This document shows positions 32,866 through 43,730 of a DNA stretch of 64,000 bases, piece after piece. The notes beneath the pieces were generated by a model, which ran no database searches, was not told where the DNA came from, and saw only the letters and a program-made list of their open reading frames with translations. Source of the stretch: Candidatus Fimimorpha excrementavium. GTDB taxonomy: Bacteria > Bacillota > Clostridia > Lachnospirales > Lachnospiraceae. A program made the position numbers and the translations under genes. The stretch lies in contig DVJD01000045.1 in NCBI GenBank assembly GCA_018710785.1, forward strand, positions 19,350 through 83,349, written 5' to 3'. Numbering within the stretch: position 1 is the first letter of the stretch; each line of letters begins with the position of its first letter.

Positions 32866-33510
32866 ATGCAGAAAATAAATTATCAGAAAGAACTGGACCG
32901 GCTGCTGCTGTCTTTGGAAAAAGAAGAGCGTATTCCCTCGCTTTTGCTGCACAGCTGCTGTGCGCCGTGCAGCAGTTATGTGCTGGAATACCTTTCCCGG
33001 TATTTTTCCATTACGGTGTTTTATTACAACCCCAATATTTCCCCGAAGGAGGAGTACGTGAAGCGGCTGGAAGAGCAGAAACGTCTGATCGCATCTATGG
33101 AATGTTCCCATCCGGTTCATATCTTAGACGCAGAATATGATCCGGAACGTTTTTTTGCCATGGCCAGGGGGATGGAGACGCTGCCGGAAGGAGGGGCGCG
33201 CTGCCATGCCTGCTATGAAATGCGTCTTCGCGAGGCAGCCCAGGCCGCAAAAGCGGGCGGATTCGATTATTTCACAACCACGCTGACCATCAGCCCATTG
33301 AAAAAGTCAGAAACGCTTAACGCAATCGGGGCGAAGCTGGAACAGGAATATGGAGTATCCTATCTATATTCTGATTTTAAGAAGAAGAATGGGTATAAAC
33401 GTTCCACGGAATTGTCCAGAGAATATGGACTTTACCGTCAAAATTACTGTGGATGCGTGTTTTCAAAGCGGGAGGCAGAACGGAGGGAAAAGACCAAAGA
33501 ACAGCAGTAA
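32866..33510 (+). CDS. queH: Epoxyqueuosine reductase QueH
   Basis: The 214-residue protein of the DUF208/QueH family performs the last step of queuosine synthesis, reducing epoxyqueuosine in tRNA, and replaces QueG in many Firmicutes. Conserved cysteine motifs are LLHSCCAPCSSYVLEYL near the N-terminus, GARCHACYEMRL in the middle and NYCGCVFSK at the C-terminus, which bind a [4Fe-4S] cluster and a further metal. TTTTTISPLKK-type strand (FTTTLTISPLKK) also matches. The ATG at 32866 follows GATTGGAGGCTAT. No other queuosine gene is next to it. Confidence 0.92.
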   Translation: MQKINYQKELDRLLLSLEKEERIPSLLLHSCCAPCSSYVLEYLSRYFSITVFYYNPNISPKEEYVKRLEEQKRLIASMECSHPVHILDAEYDPERFFAMARGMETLPEGGARCHACYEMRLREAAQAAKAGGFDYFTTTLTISPLKKSETLNAIGAKLEQEYGVSYLYSDFKKKNGYKRSTELSREYGLYRQNYCGCVFSKREAERREKTKEQQ

Positions 33511-33620
33511 ATTCTTAAAAAATTCGAAATATATAAAGTTTTTCGAAACCGCTTGCAGGAAGGAATGAAATCAAGGTAAGATAGAACTATAGATGAAGAG
33601 CAGGTAAGGGGGAATGACTT

Positions 33621-36600
33621 TTGTGGAAATTCAGCGTTAGAAAACCATATACAGTCATTGTGGCTGTCGCGATGGTGCTTGTCCTGGGATTTGTTTCCTG
33701 GGGGAAAATGACGACGGACCTGCTTCCGGATATCAATCTGCCATACTTGGTTGTTATGACAAGTTATACCGGAGGAAGCCCGGAAGAGGTGGAAACCATG
33801 GTGACAAAGCCGGTGGAACAGGCCATGGCAACCCTGGAGAATATTTCCAATATTACATCCGTATCCAGCCAGGATCAGTCGGTGGTGATTCTGGAGTTTG
33901 AGGATGATGTCAATATGGACAGCATCACCGTGGATACCAGGGAAAAGCTGGATATGCTGACGCCGTATTGGAATGATTCGGTGGGCAAGCCCATGATTAC
34001 CAAGATCAGTCCGGATATGCTTCCCATCGTGATGACAGCGGTGGACAGTGATGAAATGAGCCGCGAGGAACTGACCAGGAAGGTGAACGAAGAGATTCTT
34101 CCTAAAATCGAGGGAGTCAGCGGCGTGGCCAGTGTGACGCTGAGCGGCGGACTGGAAAAAGAAGTAAGTGTGGCCCTCAGGGAAGATAAGATAGAAGACA
34201 TCAATGATCAGATCCGTGAAGAAGTGGAGGCACAGCTGGATGAAGCAGAGCAGAAACTGCTGGACGCCAAAGCACAGCTGGATGAAGGAAAAGCGAACCT
34301 GGAAGAACAGATGAATGCTTTTTCTGAGGGGATGACGGAGACTGACCAGGGCGTGCTGAGCGGAAAATTGGAGCTGCTGAAAGCGGAGATACAGCTTTCC
34401 CAGTCGAGCAGCGATTTAAATTCCAAGGAAATGGAAATACAGATGCTGGAATCTGTGGTAAACAGTATGAACCAGTCTCTGAGTAAGATGCGTCAGAGAG
34501 TCAGCGAACAGGAACAATCCGTTGCGGCAAGGGAAGCGGAGGTTGCGCAGAAGGAAACGGACATTCAGACACGGGAGCAGGAGCTGGCAGCCCAAAGGGC
34601 CTCTCTGGAACAGCAGATCGAGGAATTGACTGCTCAGGGAACCAGAGCCATCGGGATGGAACTGAAAGAGAGTCATGCGGTCATGGCGCCCAGCCAGTCA
34701 TCCGGTCAGGAGAGCGGAAATCAGAACAGTCTCAGCGAGAATCCGACAGAGCCCTCGCAGTCGGCAGCAGCTGCGGATACCCAGCCGGAGTCTGCTGCTC
34801 CATCACAGCCGGAAACTTCTAAGAGTCCGACGGAGCCCTCCGAAACAGAACCTTCCAGTCCGACGGAACCTTCCGAAACCAATCCTTCTGATCCGACGCA
34901 GCCTTCCGGGACAGAACCGGTGAATCCGACGGATCCCGTACAGCCATCCGATGACGGGACGGCCGATGAGCTGGCGGATCTCCAGAGAAAATTGGCAGAG
35001 GTAAGTGCTGAGGAACAGAAACTGGCCTTGGAGAAGGCTGCCTGCCAGATTGAGAAGGCGACTGTGGAGGGAGAACGCTCAGCGTTCAATGCCGCTTCGG
35101 ATGAACTCGCCCGCTTCGAATCTCAGGCAGCAGCCACCACAGCGCAGCTGGCGGATGCAAAGGCCGCCCTTGCCGCTGCAAAAGCACAGATTGCGTCGGG
35201 CCAGGGGACGATCGACGGAAACCAGGAGATGGCGGATGAGCAAGAGAGGGAGCTCATCAAACAAAGAGAGGAAGCAGAGAAAAAACTGGAGGAGGCGCAG
35301 GAACAGGCAAAGAGCGGAGAAGAAGAACTGGAAGAGCAGATTGCCAATTTTCCCCAGACCAGGGAGGAAACCCTGGCGGCTGCCACCATCGACGGAAAAG
35401 TGACAAAAGAGATGATACAGACGCTGCTGCAGGCCCAGAATTTTGATATGCCTGCGGGATATGTCACCCAGGATGATACCCAGTATCTGGTGCGGGTGGG
35501 AGATGCGATCACAGATCCGGAAGAATTGAAGAACCTGATTTTATTCGATCCGCAGATAGAGGGGATGGATGTGGTGGCGCTTCAGGATGTGGCTGACATT
35601 GAAGTGACGGACAATGGAGAAGAAACCTATGCTAAGATCAATGGAAATGATGGCCTGATTCTCTCCATTCAGAAGCAGAATACGTATTCCACCTCTGAGG
35701 TGTCGGATGCAGTCAATGAAGCATTGGATTCCATCATGGAAACCGATTCCGATATTCACTTTACTGCGCTGATGGACCAGGGAGAGTACATACATATTGT
35801 CATTCGGTCTGTTTTGGAAAATCTTCTGATGGGCGGTATTCTGGCTGTTTTGATTCTGTTTTTATTCTTAAAGGATATTAAGCCCACGTTCATCATCGCA
35901 TGCTCCATCCCCATCAGCGTCATTTTTGCCATTGTGCTGATGTATTTTTCCGGAGTTACCTTAAATATTATCTCGCTGTCCGGTCTGGCTGTTGGAGTGG
36001 GCATGCTGGTGGATAACTCGATTGTGGTCATTGAAAATATTTACCGGCTGAGGAACAAGGGGTACTCAGTCATGAAAGCGGCCGTATCCGGTGCGGCTCA
36101 GGTGGCCGGAGCGATTACCTCGTCTACTTTGACGACGGTCTGCGTATTTCTTCCCATAGTGTTTGTGGAAGGTCTGACCAGACAGCTGTTTGTGGATATG
36201 GCGCTGACGATTACCTATTCTCTGATGGCCAGCCTTGTGATTGCGCTGACTCTGGTGCCCATGATGGCATCCGGTATTCTTAAGAAGACAAAGGAGAAGA
36301 AACACAGGCTGCTGCCATGGCTGATTCGCTGCTATGACAGGCTGATCCGCGGCGCACTGCACAGAAGGTGGCTGGTAATCGTGGTTTCCGTGGTGATCCT
36401 GGCGGTGAGCGTCGTGGCATCCCTAAGCCGCGGCACGGCATTTATGCCGGAAGCGGACAGCAACCAGCTCCGTGTCACCATGGAAATGACGGATGAAGAT
36501 GCCGATGAAGCACAGATTCGGAATATGGCAGATCAGGTCATGGAACGGATTCAGTCAGTGGACCATGTGGAGACAGTCGGCACGATCATAGGGGACAGTG

Positions 36601-37901
36601 AAAGTCTTATGACTGGGATGGGAGACAGCGATCGTTCCGCTGTCAGCATCTATGTGGTTCTGGATGAAGAGAAAGGAAACAGCAGAGATGCGGAAAAAGA
36701 AATCGAAGAAGCATGTGCCGATCTGGAAGGCTGTGAGGTGACAGCCGATGGTTCATCCGTGGATATGAGCGCCCTGGGAGGTTCCGGTATTTCCGTACAG
36801 ATATCCGGGCAGGAGATTGATCAGCTGTCTGCCATCGCAGAGGATGTGGCAGCCATTGTGGAAGGAACGGAGGGGACAGCCGAAGTCACAGACGGAATCA
36901 CCGATCCGACGCCGGAGCTTTGTATCCGTCTGGACAAGGAGAAAGCCATGAAAGAGGGACTGACCGTCGCCCAGGTATATCAGGAATTGAGGGAAAAACT
37001 GGCGCCAAGCGGCAGTGCCACAACCATCACTTCCGATGACGGAGAGGAATACAGCACGTTTGTGATGAATGAAACGGAGCAGATGACACCGGATGACATC
37101 AGAAATTATGTGTTTACGGTCAATGCTGCCGATGGTTCAGAGAAAGAAGTAAATCTGTCGGATATCGCCACAGTGGAGGAAACGCAGACACTGTCAGAGA
37201 TCAGCAGAGACGGACAAAAGCGCGTGCTCACTGTGACGGCGCAGATCGCCGAGGGATATAACATCGGGCTTGTCAGCCGGGATCTGGAAGAACGGCTGCG
37301 CGATTATCAGGTTCCGGAGGGATATGCAGTGACCATGGAAGGGGAAAATGAGATGATCAATGAGGCTTTGGACCAGCTGATATTGATGGGAGTCCTGGGC
37401 ATTGTGCTGATTTACTGCATTATGGTGGCCCAATTCCAGTCCTTCCGCTCCCCGTTTATTGTGATGTTCACGATTCCGCTGGCGTTTACAGGAGGCTTTC
37501 TGGCACTGTTTTTGACGGGACAGGAAGTCAGTGTGGTGGCCATGGTGGGATTTATCATGCTGGCCGGTGTCGTCGTAAACAATGGAATCGTGCTGGTGGA
37601 TTATATCAATCAGCTTCGTCTGGAGGGAATGGATAAGAGAGAAGCCATCATCGAGGCCGGAAAGACGCGTATGCGCCCGATTCTGATGACCGCGATCACG
37701 ACGATCCTCGGTTTGTTTACCATGGCCCTTGGGATCGGAACAGGTTCCAGCATGATGCAGCCGGTGGCCATTGTCACCATAGGCGGGCTGACCTATGCCA
37801 CCATCATGACTCTGTTTGTGGTTCCGGTTATGTATGATTTATTCGCTAAGAAGCACATGAAAGCAGTGGATGAAAACGAATTGGAAATTGTGGATGATTA
37901 A
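33621..37901 (+). CDS. Very large RND-type efflux transporter with coiled-coil/Pro-rich insertion
   Basis: The 1426-residue protein is an AcrB/SwrC-type resistance-nodulation-division transporter. The N-terminal helix and start of the porter domain (WGKMTTDLLPDINLPYLVV, TGGSPEEVETMVTKPVEQ), the first membrane block with the proton-relay helix GLAVGVGMLVDNSIVVIENI, and the second block GFIMLAGVVVNNGIVLVDYI are all present. Between residues ~195 and ~580 a non-RND insertion breaks the porter domain: long coiled coil, a Pro/Ser/Thr/Glu repeat region (PTEPSETEPSSPTEPSET), a second coiled coil. Typical RND pumps are ~1030 residues. No membrane-fusion or outer-membrane partner is encoded next to it, as expected in a monoderm. 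The start is TTG after AAGGGGGAATGACTT. Substrate unknown. Confidence 0.92.
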   Translation: MWKFSVRKPYTVIVAVAMVLVLGFVSWGKMTTDLLPDINLPYLVVMTSYTGGSPEEVETMVTKPVEQAMATLENISNITSVSSQDQSVVILEFEDDVNMDSITVDTREKLDMLTPYWNDSVGKPMITKISPDMLPIVMTAVDSDEMSREELTRKVNEEILPKIEGVSGVASVTLSGGLEKEVSVALREDKIEDINDQIREEVEAQLDEAEQKLLDAKAQLDEGKANLEEQMNAFSEGMTETDQGVLSGKLELLKAEIQLSQSSSDLNSKEMEIQMLESVVNSMNQSLSKMRQRVSEQEQSVAAREAEVAQKETDIQTREQELAAQRASLEQQIEELTAQGTRAIGMELKESHAVMAPSQSSGQESGNQNSLSENPTEPSQSAAAADTQPESAAPSQPETSKSPTEPSETEPSSPTEPSETNPSDPTQPSGTEPVNPTDPVQPSDDGTADELADLQRKLAEVSAEEQKLALEKAACQIEKATVEGERSAFNAASDELARFESQAAATTAQLADAKAALAAAKAQIASGQGTIDGNQEMADEQERELIKQREEAEKKLEEAQEQAKSGEEELEEQIANFPQTREETLAAATIDGKVTKEMIQTLLQAQNFDMPAGYVTQDDTQYLVRVGDAITDPEELKNLILFDPQIEGMDVVALQDVADIEVTDNGEETYAKINGNDGLILSIQKQNTYSTSEVSDAVNEALDSIMETDSDIHFTALMDQGEYIHIVIRSVLENLLMGGILAVLILFLFLKDIKPTFIIACSIPISVIFAIVLMYFSGVTLNIISLSGLAVGVGMLVDNSIVVIENIYRLRNKGYSVMKAAVSGAAQVAGAITSSTLTTVCVFLPIVFVEGLTRQLFVDMALTITYSLMASLVIALTLVPMMASGILKKTKEKKHRLLPWLIRCYDRLIRGALHRRWLVIVVSVVILAVSVVASLSRGTAFMPEADSNQLRVTMEMTDEDADEAQIRNMADQVMERIQSVDHVETVGTIIGDSESLMTGMGDSDRSAVSIYVVLDEEKGNSRDAEKEIEEACADLEGCEVTADGSSVDMSALGGSGISVQISGQEIDQLSAIAEDVAAIVEGTEGTAEVTDGITDPTPELCIRLDKEKAMKEGLTVAQVYQELREKLAPSGSATTITSDDGEEYSTFVMNETEQMTPDDIRNYVFTVNAADGSEKEVNLSDIATVEETQTLSEISRDGQKRVLTVTAQIAEGYNIGLVSRDLEERLRDYQVPEGYAVTMEGENEMINEALDQLILMGVLGIVLIYCIMVAQFQSFRSPFIVMFTIPLAFTGGFLALFLTGQEVSVVAMVGFIMLAGVVVNNGIVLVDYINQLRLEGMDKREAIIEAGKTRMRPILMTAITTILGLFTMALGIGTGSSMMQPVAIVTIGGLTYATIMTLFVVPVMYDLFAKKHMKAVDENELEIVDD

Positions 37902-37956
37902 ATCGAAAAAGAAGGAAAGTTTTTCGGCAGTTTTCATAGGATTTCGCCTAAAAGTG

Positions 37957-38010
37957 TGATATAATAAAGAGGATGCTGTAAAAGAGTAATCATTTTGCCG
38001 CATCCTCTTT
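37957..38010 (+). promoter_or_regulatory. Extended -10 promoter followed by leader hairpin, upstream of fbp
   Basis: TGATATAAT (37957-37965) is an extended -10 box. Directly after it, AAAGAGGATGC (37966-37976) pairs with GCATCCTCTTT (38000-38010). The U-run is weak (CTCTTTCC), so the hairpin may be a terminator for the RND gene, a bidirectional stop, or the 5' end of the fbp mRNA. Confidence 0.5.
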
Positions 38011-38143
38011 CCATTCGGAAGCTGTTTCGGGAGGGGAAACAGGACGGGTTCAAGTTTCGGCCCGATTTATGATTGATGCCAGTCCTGCCCCGATCGGTCT
38101 TGGAAAGCGGATGGAAATGGAGTCAGGGAGGAATGATAATAAG

Positions 38144-40096
38144 ATGAGAGATGAGAAGTATTTGAAACTGTTGGCGAAGGAGTATCCGACGATACAGGCC
38201 GCCAGCAGCGAGATTGTGAATCTGACGGCGATCTGCCAGCTGCCCAAGGGGACGGAATATTTTTTCAGTGATATCCATGGGGAGTACGAGGCATTTGTCC
38301 ATCTGCTTCGGAGTGCGTCCGGGATTATCCGTATGAAGATTGCGGATTTGTTTGACAGCACCCTTACGGAGGCGGAGCAAAATATGCTCGCCAATCTGAT
38401 TTATGAGCCGGAGAAGGTGACGGGATGCCTTCAGGAATTTGGAAAAGATACCAACGACTGGAAAAAGCTGACGATTTACCGTTTGGTTCAGGTCTGCAAG
38501 GAAGTGGGATCCAAATACACCCGATCCAAGGTGAGAAAAAAGATGCCGCCGGAGTATGCATATATTCTGGATGAGCTTCTGCATGTCAATCACGATGGAA
38601 ATAAAAAAGTATATTACAATGAGATTATCCACTCCATACTGGAAATGGGAGTGGGAGATAATTTTATCATAGCGCTCTGCCATCTGATTCAGAATCTGAG
38701 CGTGGACAGCCTTCATATTATCGGTGATATTTTTGACAGAGGACCGCGTCCCGATATCATTATGAATGAGCTGATGGCATTTCATGATGTGGATATACAG
38801 TGGGGCAACCATGATATTTCCTGGATGGGCGCTGCCTGCGGAAACAGGACTCTGATGGCCAATGTGGTCCGGATGGGAATCAGCTACAACAATTTTGACG
38901 CTTTGGAGGATGGATACGGGATTAATCTAAGAGCATTGTCTATTTTCGCCTCCCAGGCATACAAGGATGATCCATGCACCTACTTTTATCCCAAGATGCT
39001 GGATGAGAATGAATACGACCGGGTGGACAGCGTATTGGCGGCAAAAATGCATAAGGCCATCGCCATCATTCAGTTTAAGCTGGCGGGACAGCTGATCAAG
39101 CGCCATCCGGAATACGGGATGGATGACAGAAATCTGCTGGAAAAGGTGGATTATGAAAAAGGGTGCCTGCTTTACGGGGGAAAGGAATATCCGCTGCTGG
39201 ATACGTTCTTCCCAACCATCGACCCCAAAAATCCTCTCCGGCTTACCAGGGAAGAGGAAGAGATGATGAACGCGCTGGAGGCGTCCTTCCGCCACAGCGA
39301 AGTGCTTCACAGACATATTCGCTTCCTGTATACGAATGGGAGCATGTATAAATGTGCCAACTCTAATCTTTTGTTCCACGGGTGTATTCCCATGACAAAA
39401 GAAGGCGAATTTGAAACGTATGTATCGGCCGACGGAAAAGGATACAAAGGAAAAGCCCTGCTGGATTATCTGAATACCCAGGTGCAGAATGCCTACCTGC
39501 TTCCGGAAGATGCCGAGGGAAAACAGAAGGCTGTGGATTTCATGTGGTATCTGTGGTGCGGGGCCAAATCACCGGTATTCGGCAAGAGCAAACTTTCCGC
39601 GTTTGAACATTATTTTGTGGCGGATAAGGTCATGCAGAAAGAGAGCATGAATCCGTATTATAAGCTCAGTGAGCAGGAAGAGATCTGCGATAAAATTTTC
39701 CATGAATTTGGCCTGGATCCGGAGACATCCCATATCATAAACGGACATGTACCGGTCAAGATCAAAGACGGGGAAAAGCCGGTGAAAGCCGGCGGCAAAC
39801 TATACGTCATCGACGGAGGGATTTCCAAGGCATACCAGTCCAAGACCGGAATCGCCGGATATACGCTGATTTTCAATTCCCACTGCCTGGCCTTGGCAGA
39901 GCACCGCAATTATATGAAAATGGAAGGAAATCCCACCAGCTATGCGCCGGAGGTCCATGTGACAGAACGCCTGCCGGAGAGGATGAAGGTGGTGGATACG
40001 GATATCGGCGTGCAGCTGAAGGAACAAATCGATGATCTGAAGGAACTGGTCAATGCGTACCGGGAAGGTGTGATTAAGGAGAAATCAGGGAGGTAA
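38144..40096 (+). CDS. fbp: Fructose-1,6-bisphosphatase, class III
   Basis: The 650-residue Firmicutes-type fructose-1,6-bisphosphatase removes the 1-phosphate in gluconeogenesis. It belongs to the calcineurin-like metallophosphatases: metal motifs are FSDIHGEYEAF, IIGDIFDRGPRPD and WGNHDISWMGAACGN. The C-terminal part reads GHVPVKIKDGEKP. The ATG at 38144 is preceded by GGGAGG twelve bases upstream; a longer frame from 38069 has no support. It would allow growth on the C3 compounds released by the aldolase of the BMC pathway, but no operon link exists. Confidence 0.95.
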   Translation: MRDEKYLKLLAKEYPTIQAASSEIVNLTAICQLPKGTEYFFSDIHGEYEAFVHLLRSASGIIRMKIADLFDSTLTEAEQNMLANLIYEPEKVTGCLQEFGKDTNDWKKLTIYRLVQVCKEVGSKYTRSKVRKKMPPEYAYILDELLHVNHDGNKKVYYNEIIHSILEMGVGDNFIIALCHLIQNLSVDSLHIIGDIFDRGPRPDIIMNELMAFHDVDIQWGNHDISWMGAACGNRTLMANVVRMGISYNNFDALEDGYGINLRALSIFASQAYKDDPCTYFYPKMLDENEYDRVDSVLAAKMHKAIAIIQFKLAGQLIKRHPEYGMDDRNLLEKVDYEKGCLLYGGKEYPLLDTFFPTIDPKNPLRLTREEEEMMNALEASFRHSEVLHRHIRFLYTNGSMYKCANSNLLFHGCIPMTKEGEFETYVSADGKGYKGKALLDYLNTQVQNAYLLPEDAEGKQKAVDFMWYLWCGAKSPVFGKSKLSAFEHYFVADKVMQKESMNPYYKLSEQEEICDKIFHEFGLDPETSHIINGHVPVKIKDGEKPVKAGGKLYVIDGGISKAYQSKTGIAGYTLIFNSHCLALAEHRNYMKMEGNPTSYAPEVHVTERLPERMKVVDTDIGVQLKEQIDDLKELVNAYREGVIKEKSGR

Positions 40097-40155
40097 TCGG
40101 GGAGAAGGTTCATGAAAGGTTGCCCTAAAACAACCCGATTTGTTTCGGAAAGTTG

Positions 40156-40184
40156 TTGACAAGTATTTCCTGTTATGCTATGAT
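40156..40184 (+). promoter_or_regulatory. Promoter of the rplU operon
   Basis: TTGACA (40156-40161), a 17-bp spacer and TATGAT (40179-40184). Confidence 0.85.
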
Positions 40185-40190
40185 ACAGAA

Positions 40191-40266
40191 GTATGCCGCT
40201 CAATGAGGTTTGTAAGTTCCGCATATGCGGGCACCGAAGTTGGCGAGTAATGATAATAGGAGGTGC
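40191..40266 (+). promoter_or_regulatory. Ribosomal protein L21 leader RNA
   Basis: The ~75-nt leader between the promoter and rplU has the position and look of the Firmicutes L21 leader: a CCGCATATGCGG palindrome (40219-40230) followed by GCACCGAAGTTGGCGAG and the AGGAGG site. In such leaders L21 is thought to control its own operon. Identified by position and general resemblance; a covariance-model search was not possible. Confidence 0.6.
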
Positions 40267-40269
40267 CAT

Positions 40270-40578
40270 ATGTACGCAATTATTGCAACAGGTGGTAAAC
40301 AGTACAAAGTAGCCGAAGGCGATATCATTAGAGTTGAAAAGCTTGGTGTAGAAGAAGGAGCAACCTATACCTTCGATCAGGTATTAGCTGTTAATAACGG
40401 CGAATTAGTAGTGGGAGACCCGGTTGTTAAGGGTGCTACTGTATCCGCAACAGTTATGGGCGACGGCCGTGCTAAGAAGGTTATTGTTTACAAGTATAAG
40501 CCAAAGACAGGATATCATAAGAAGAATGGTCACAGACAGGCTTATACACAGGTTAAGATCGAAAAGATCAATGCTTAA
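40270..40578 (+). CDS. rplU: 50S ribosomal protein L21
   Basis: The 102-residue protein begins [17 protein letters not shown] and contains [20 protein letters not shown] and the C-terminal [18 protein letters not shown], all typical of bL21, which binds 23S rRNA near the subunit periphery. The ATG at 40270 follows ATAGGAGGTGCCAT. The order rplU-prp-rpmA-obg is the standard Firmicutes arrangement. Confidence 0.98.
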   Translation: MYAIIATGGKQYKVAEGDIIRVEKLGVEEGATYTFDQVLAVNNGELVVGDPVVKGATVSATVMGDGRAKKVIVYKYKPKTGYHKKNGHRQAYTQVKIEKINA

Positions 40579-40581
40579 TCC

Positions 40582-40911
40582 ATGATTCAAGCAGTCATTA
40601 TAAAAGACAGTTTGGGAGAGTATAAAGAAATCCGGATAGATGGCCATGCCGGATATGCAGAATCCGGGCAGGATATCATCTGTGCTGCGGTTTCTGTGCT
40701 GGCACAGAATGCGGTGAACTCCATTGAGACATTTACCGATGATCCGTTTCAGGCAGAGGTAAACGAAGAAGATGGCGCGCTTGCGGTCCGGTTTCAGGAC
40801 TCTGTCAGTGAAAAGACAAAATTGCTGTTGGATTCCATGGTTCTGGGTCTAGAATCCATCGAAGAATCCTATGGCAGCCAATACATTAGGATCCGATTTG
40901 AGGAGGTGTAA
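40582..40911 (+). CDS. prp: Ribosomal-processing cysteine protease Prp
   Basis: The 109-residue Prp removes the N-terminal extension of L27 in Firmicutes. The catalytic pair is visible as His22 (IDGHAGYAE) and Cys34 (DIICAAVSVLAQNAV), at the positions known for the S. aureus enzyme. It starts three bases after the rplU stop with no strong Shine-Dalgarno, so it is probably translated by coupling. Its own end contains the GAGGAGGTG site of rpmA. Confidence 0.95.
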   Translation: MIQAVIIKDSLGEYKEIRIDGHAGYAESGQDIICAAVSVLAQNAVNSIETFTDDPFQAEVNEEDGALAVRFQDSVSEKTKLLLDSMVLGLESIEESYGSQYIRIRFEEV

Positions 40912-40914
40912 TTC

Positions 40915-41199
40915 ATGTTTAAGATGAATCTTCAGTTGTTCGCTCATAAAAAGGGAGTTGGTTCTACAAAGAACGGTAGAGATTCCGAATCCAAGAGATT
41001 GGGCGCAAAGAGAGCAGACGGTCAGTTTGTTAAGGCTGGCAACATCCTGTACAGACAGCGCGGAACAAAGATTCACCCAGGTGTAAATGTTGGACGCGGC
41101 GGTGATGACACATTATTCGCTCTGACAGACGGTGTTGTTCGCTTTGAAAGAAAGGGTAGAGATAAGAAGCAGGTTTCTATCTATCCAGTAGCTGAGTAA
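40915..41199 (+). CDS. rpmA: 50S ribosomal protein L27, with Prp-cleaved N-terminus
   Basis: The 94-residue bL27 sits near the peptidyl-transferase centre. It carries the Firmicutes-specific leader [20 protein letters not shown]; by analogy with S. aureus, Prp cleaves after Phe9 to expose the functional N-terminus. The rest ([39 protein letters not shown]) is standard. It follows prp by three bases. A terminator lies 39 bp downstream. Confidence 0.98.
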   Translation: MFKMNLQLFAHKKGVGSTKNGRDSESKRLGAKRADGQFVKAGNILYRQRGTKIHPGVNVGRGGDDTLFALTDGVVRFERKGRDKKQVSIYPVAE

Positions 41200-41238
41200 T
41201 CGGATACTTCGCGGTTAGCAACGAGGTATTTGGAATGG

Positions 41239-41280
41239 GGCTGCCTGTCCGATTGATATCGGACAGACAGCCTTCTTTTT
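41239..41280 (+). terminator. Terminator after rpmA
   Basis: GGCTG-C-CTGTCCGA (41239-41252) pairs with TCGGACAG-A-CAGCC (41259-41272), then TTCTTTTT. It may be partly read through into obg. Confidence 0.85.
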
Positions 41281-41287
41281 GCAGTAG

Positions 41288-42619
<1,332 letters not shown>

Positions 42620-42669
42620 ATGGTCTTGCCTGGTTTGGAGGCTGCCCGGGCAGCAGAATGTGAGGAGAC

Positions 42670-42963
42670 ATGACAAGTAAGCAGAGAGCATACCTGAAAG
42701 GACTGGCCATGACCATGGATCCGATCTTTCAGATCGGAAAATCCAGTTTGACGCCGGAACTGACGGAGGCAGTGGATGAGGCCCTGGAAAAAAGGGAATT
42801 GATTAAGATTAGTGTATTAAAAAATTGTATGGACGACGGTCATACGCTGGCGGATATGCTGGCAGAACGGACCCATTCCCAGGTGGTACAGGTGATTGGG
42901 AAAAAGATTGTGCTGTATCGTCCGGCGTCCAATAAAGAAAAAAGAAAAATCGTTTTGCCGTGA
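42670..42963 (+). CDS. yhbY: CRM-domain RNA-binding protein YhbY
   Basis: The 97-residue YhbY protein is a single CRM (CRS1/YhbY) domain that binds pre-50S ribosomal particles. Family motifs: QRAYLKGLAMTMDPIFQIGK, LTPELTEAVDEALEKRELIK and TLADMLAERTHSQVVQVIGKK, IVLYR. It lies between obg and nadD, the usual Firmicutes order. Start ATG after GAGGAGAC. Confidence 0.95.
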   Translation: MTSKQRAYLKGLAMTMDPIFQIGKSSLTPELTEAVDEALEKRELIKISVLKNCMDDGHTLADMLAERTHSQVVQVIGKKIVLYRPASNKEKRKIVLP

Positions 42964-43029
42964 GATAAGAACTGTATCTTGCGGACTACGGGGACAGGAA
43001 TGGTCCCATGGAAATAAGGAGATCTTACT

Positions 43030-43641
43030 ATGAAACGTAAGATTGGAATCATGGGGGGAACCTTTGATCCGATTCATAACGGACATTTGGCGTTGGGGGA
43101 AGAAGCGTACCGTCAGTTTTCTCTGGATGAGGTAGTCTTCATGCCCACAGGGATTCCTCCCCATAAAGCAGGAAAAAAGATCGCAGATGCCGGGGACCGG
43201 AACTATATGGTGGAGGCGGCAGTGGCCGCGACGCCCTATTTTTCCTGTTCCGATATGGAATTGAGGCGGCATAGGACAACGTATACGGCGGAAACATTGA
43301 CGCAGCTTCGGGCAGAGAATCCGGAGACGGAGTATTACTATATCGTCGGAGCGGATTCTCTGGAGCAGATGGATGGATGGTATCATCCGGAGATCATATT
43401 TCAGAATGCGGTCATACTGGCCGCCATGCGCCAGACGCAGACGGCGGAAGAGTTTTCCAATGCAAAGGAAATGCTGGAGAACAAGTACGGCGCATCCATT
43501 TATCTGCTGAAGGGTCCGATCATGCCGGTGTCTTCCAGTCAGATCCGGGCGTATATCCGGGACGGCGTATCGGCAGAGGCGTATCTGCCGCGGCCGGTGT
43601 GGGAATATATAAAAGAAAAGAAATTATACTGTTGTCCATAG
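43030..43641 (+). CDS. nadD: Nicotinate-nucleotide adenylyltransferase
   Basis: The 203-residue enzyme makes deamido-NAD from nicotinate mononucleotide and ATP. The nucleotidyltransferase motif is GGTFDPIHNGHLALGEEA (residues ~8-25), with MPTGIPPHK and the C-terminal VSSSQIRAYIRDG (ISSTxIR type). The ATG has ATAAGGAGATCTTACT upstream. It forms a block with yqeK and rsfS as in other Firmicutes. Confidence 0.97.
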   Translation: MKRKIGIMGGTFDPIHNGHLALGEEAYRQFSLDEVVFMPTGIPPHKAGKKIADAGDRNYMVEAAVAATPYFSCSDMELRRHRTTYTAETLTQLRAENPETEYYYIVGADSLEQMDGWYHPEIIFQNAVILAAMRQTQTAEEFSNAKEMLENKYGASIYLLKGPIMPVSSSQIRAYIRDGVSAEAYLPRPVWEYIKEKKLYCCP

Positions 43642-43730
43642 AGTTTCGGCGGTGAAGGCGGGCTGGCGGGCGAAACGCAGCAGCGCTGGCCCAAGCCGCA
43701 GGGAAGATGGAGAGAAGGAGCCTGATTGTT

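Noticed and set aside
40225..40269. Extended start of rplU
   Set aside because: These bases are the L21 leader and contain the AGGAGG site; the normal L21 start [13 protein letters not shown] is at 40270.
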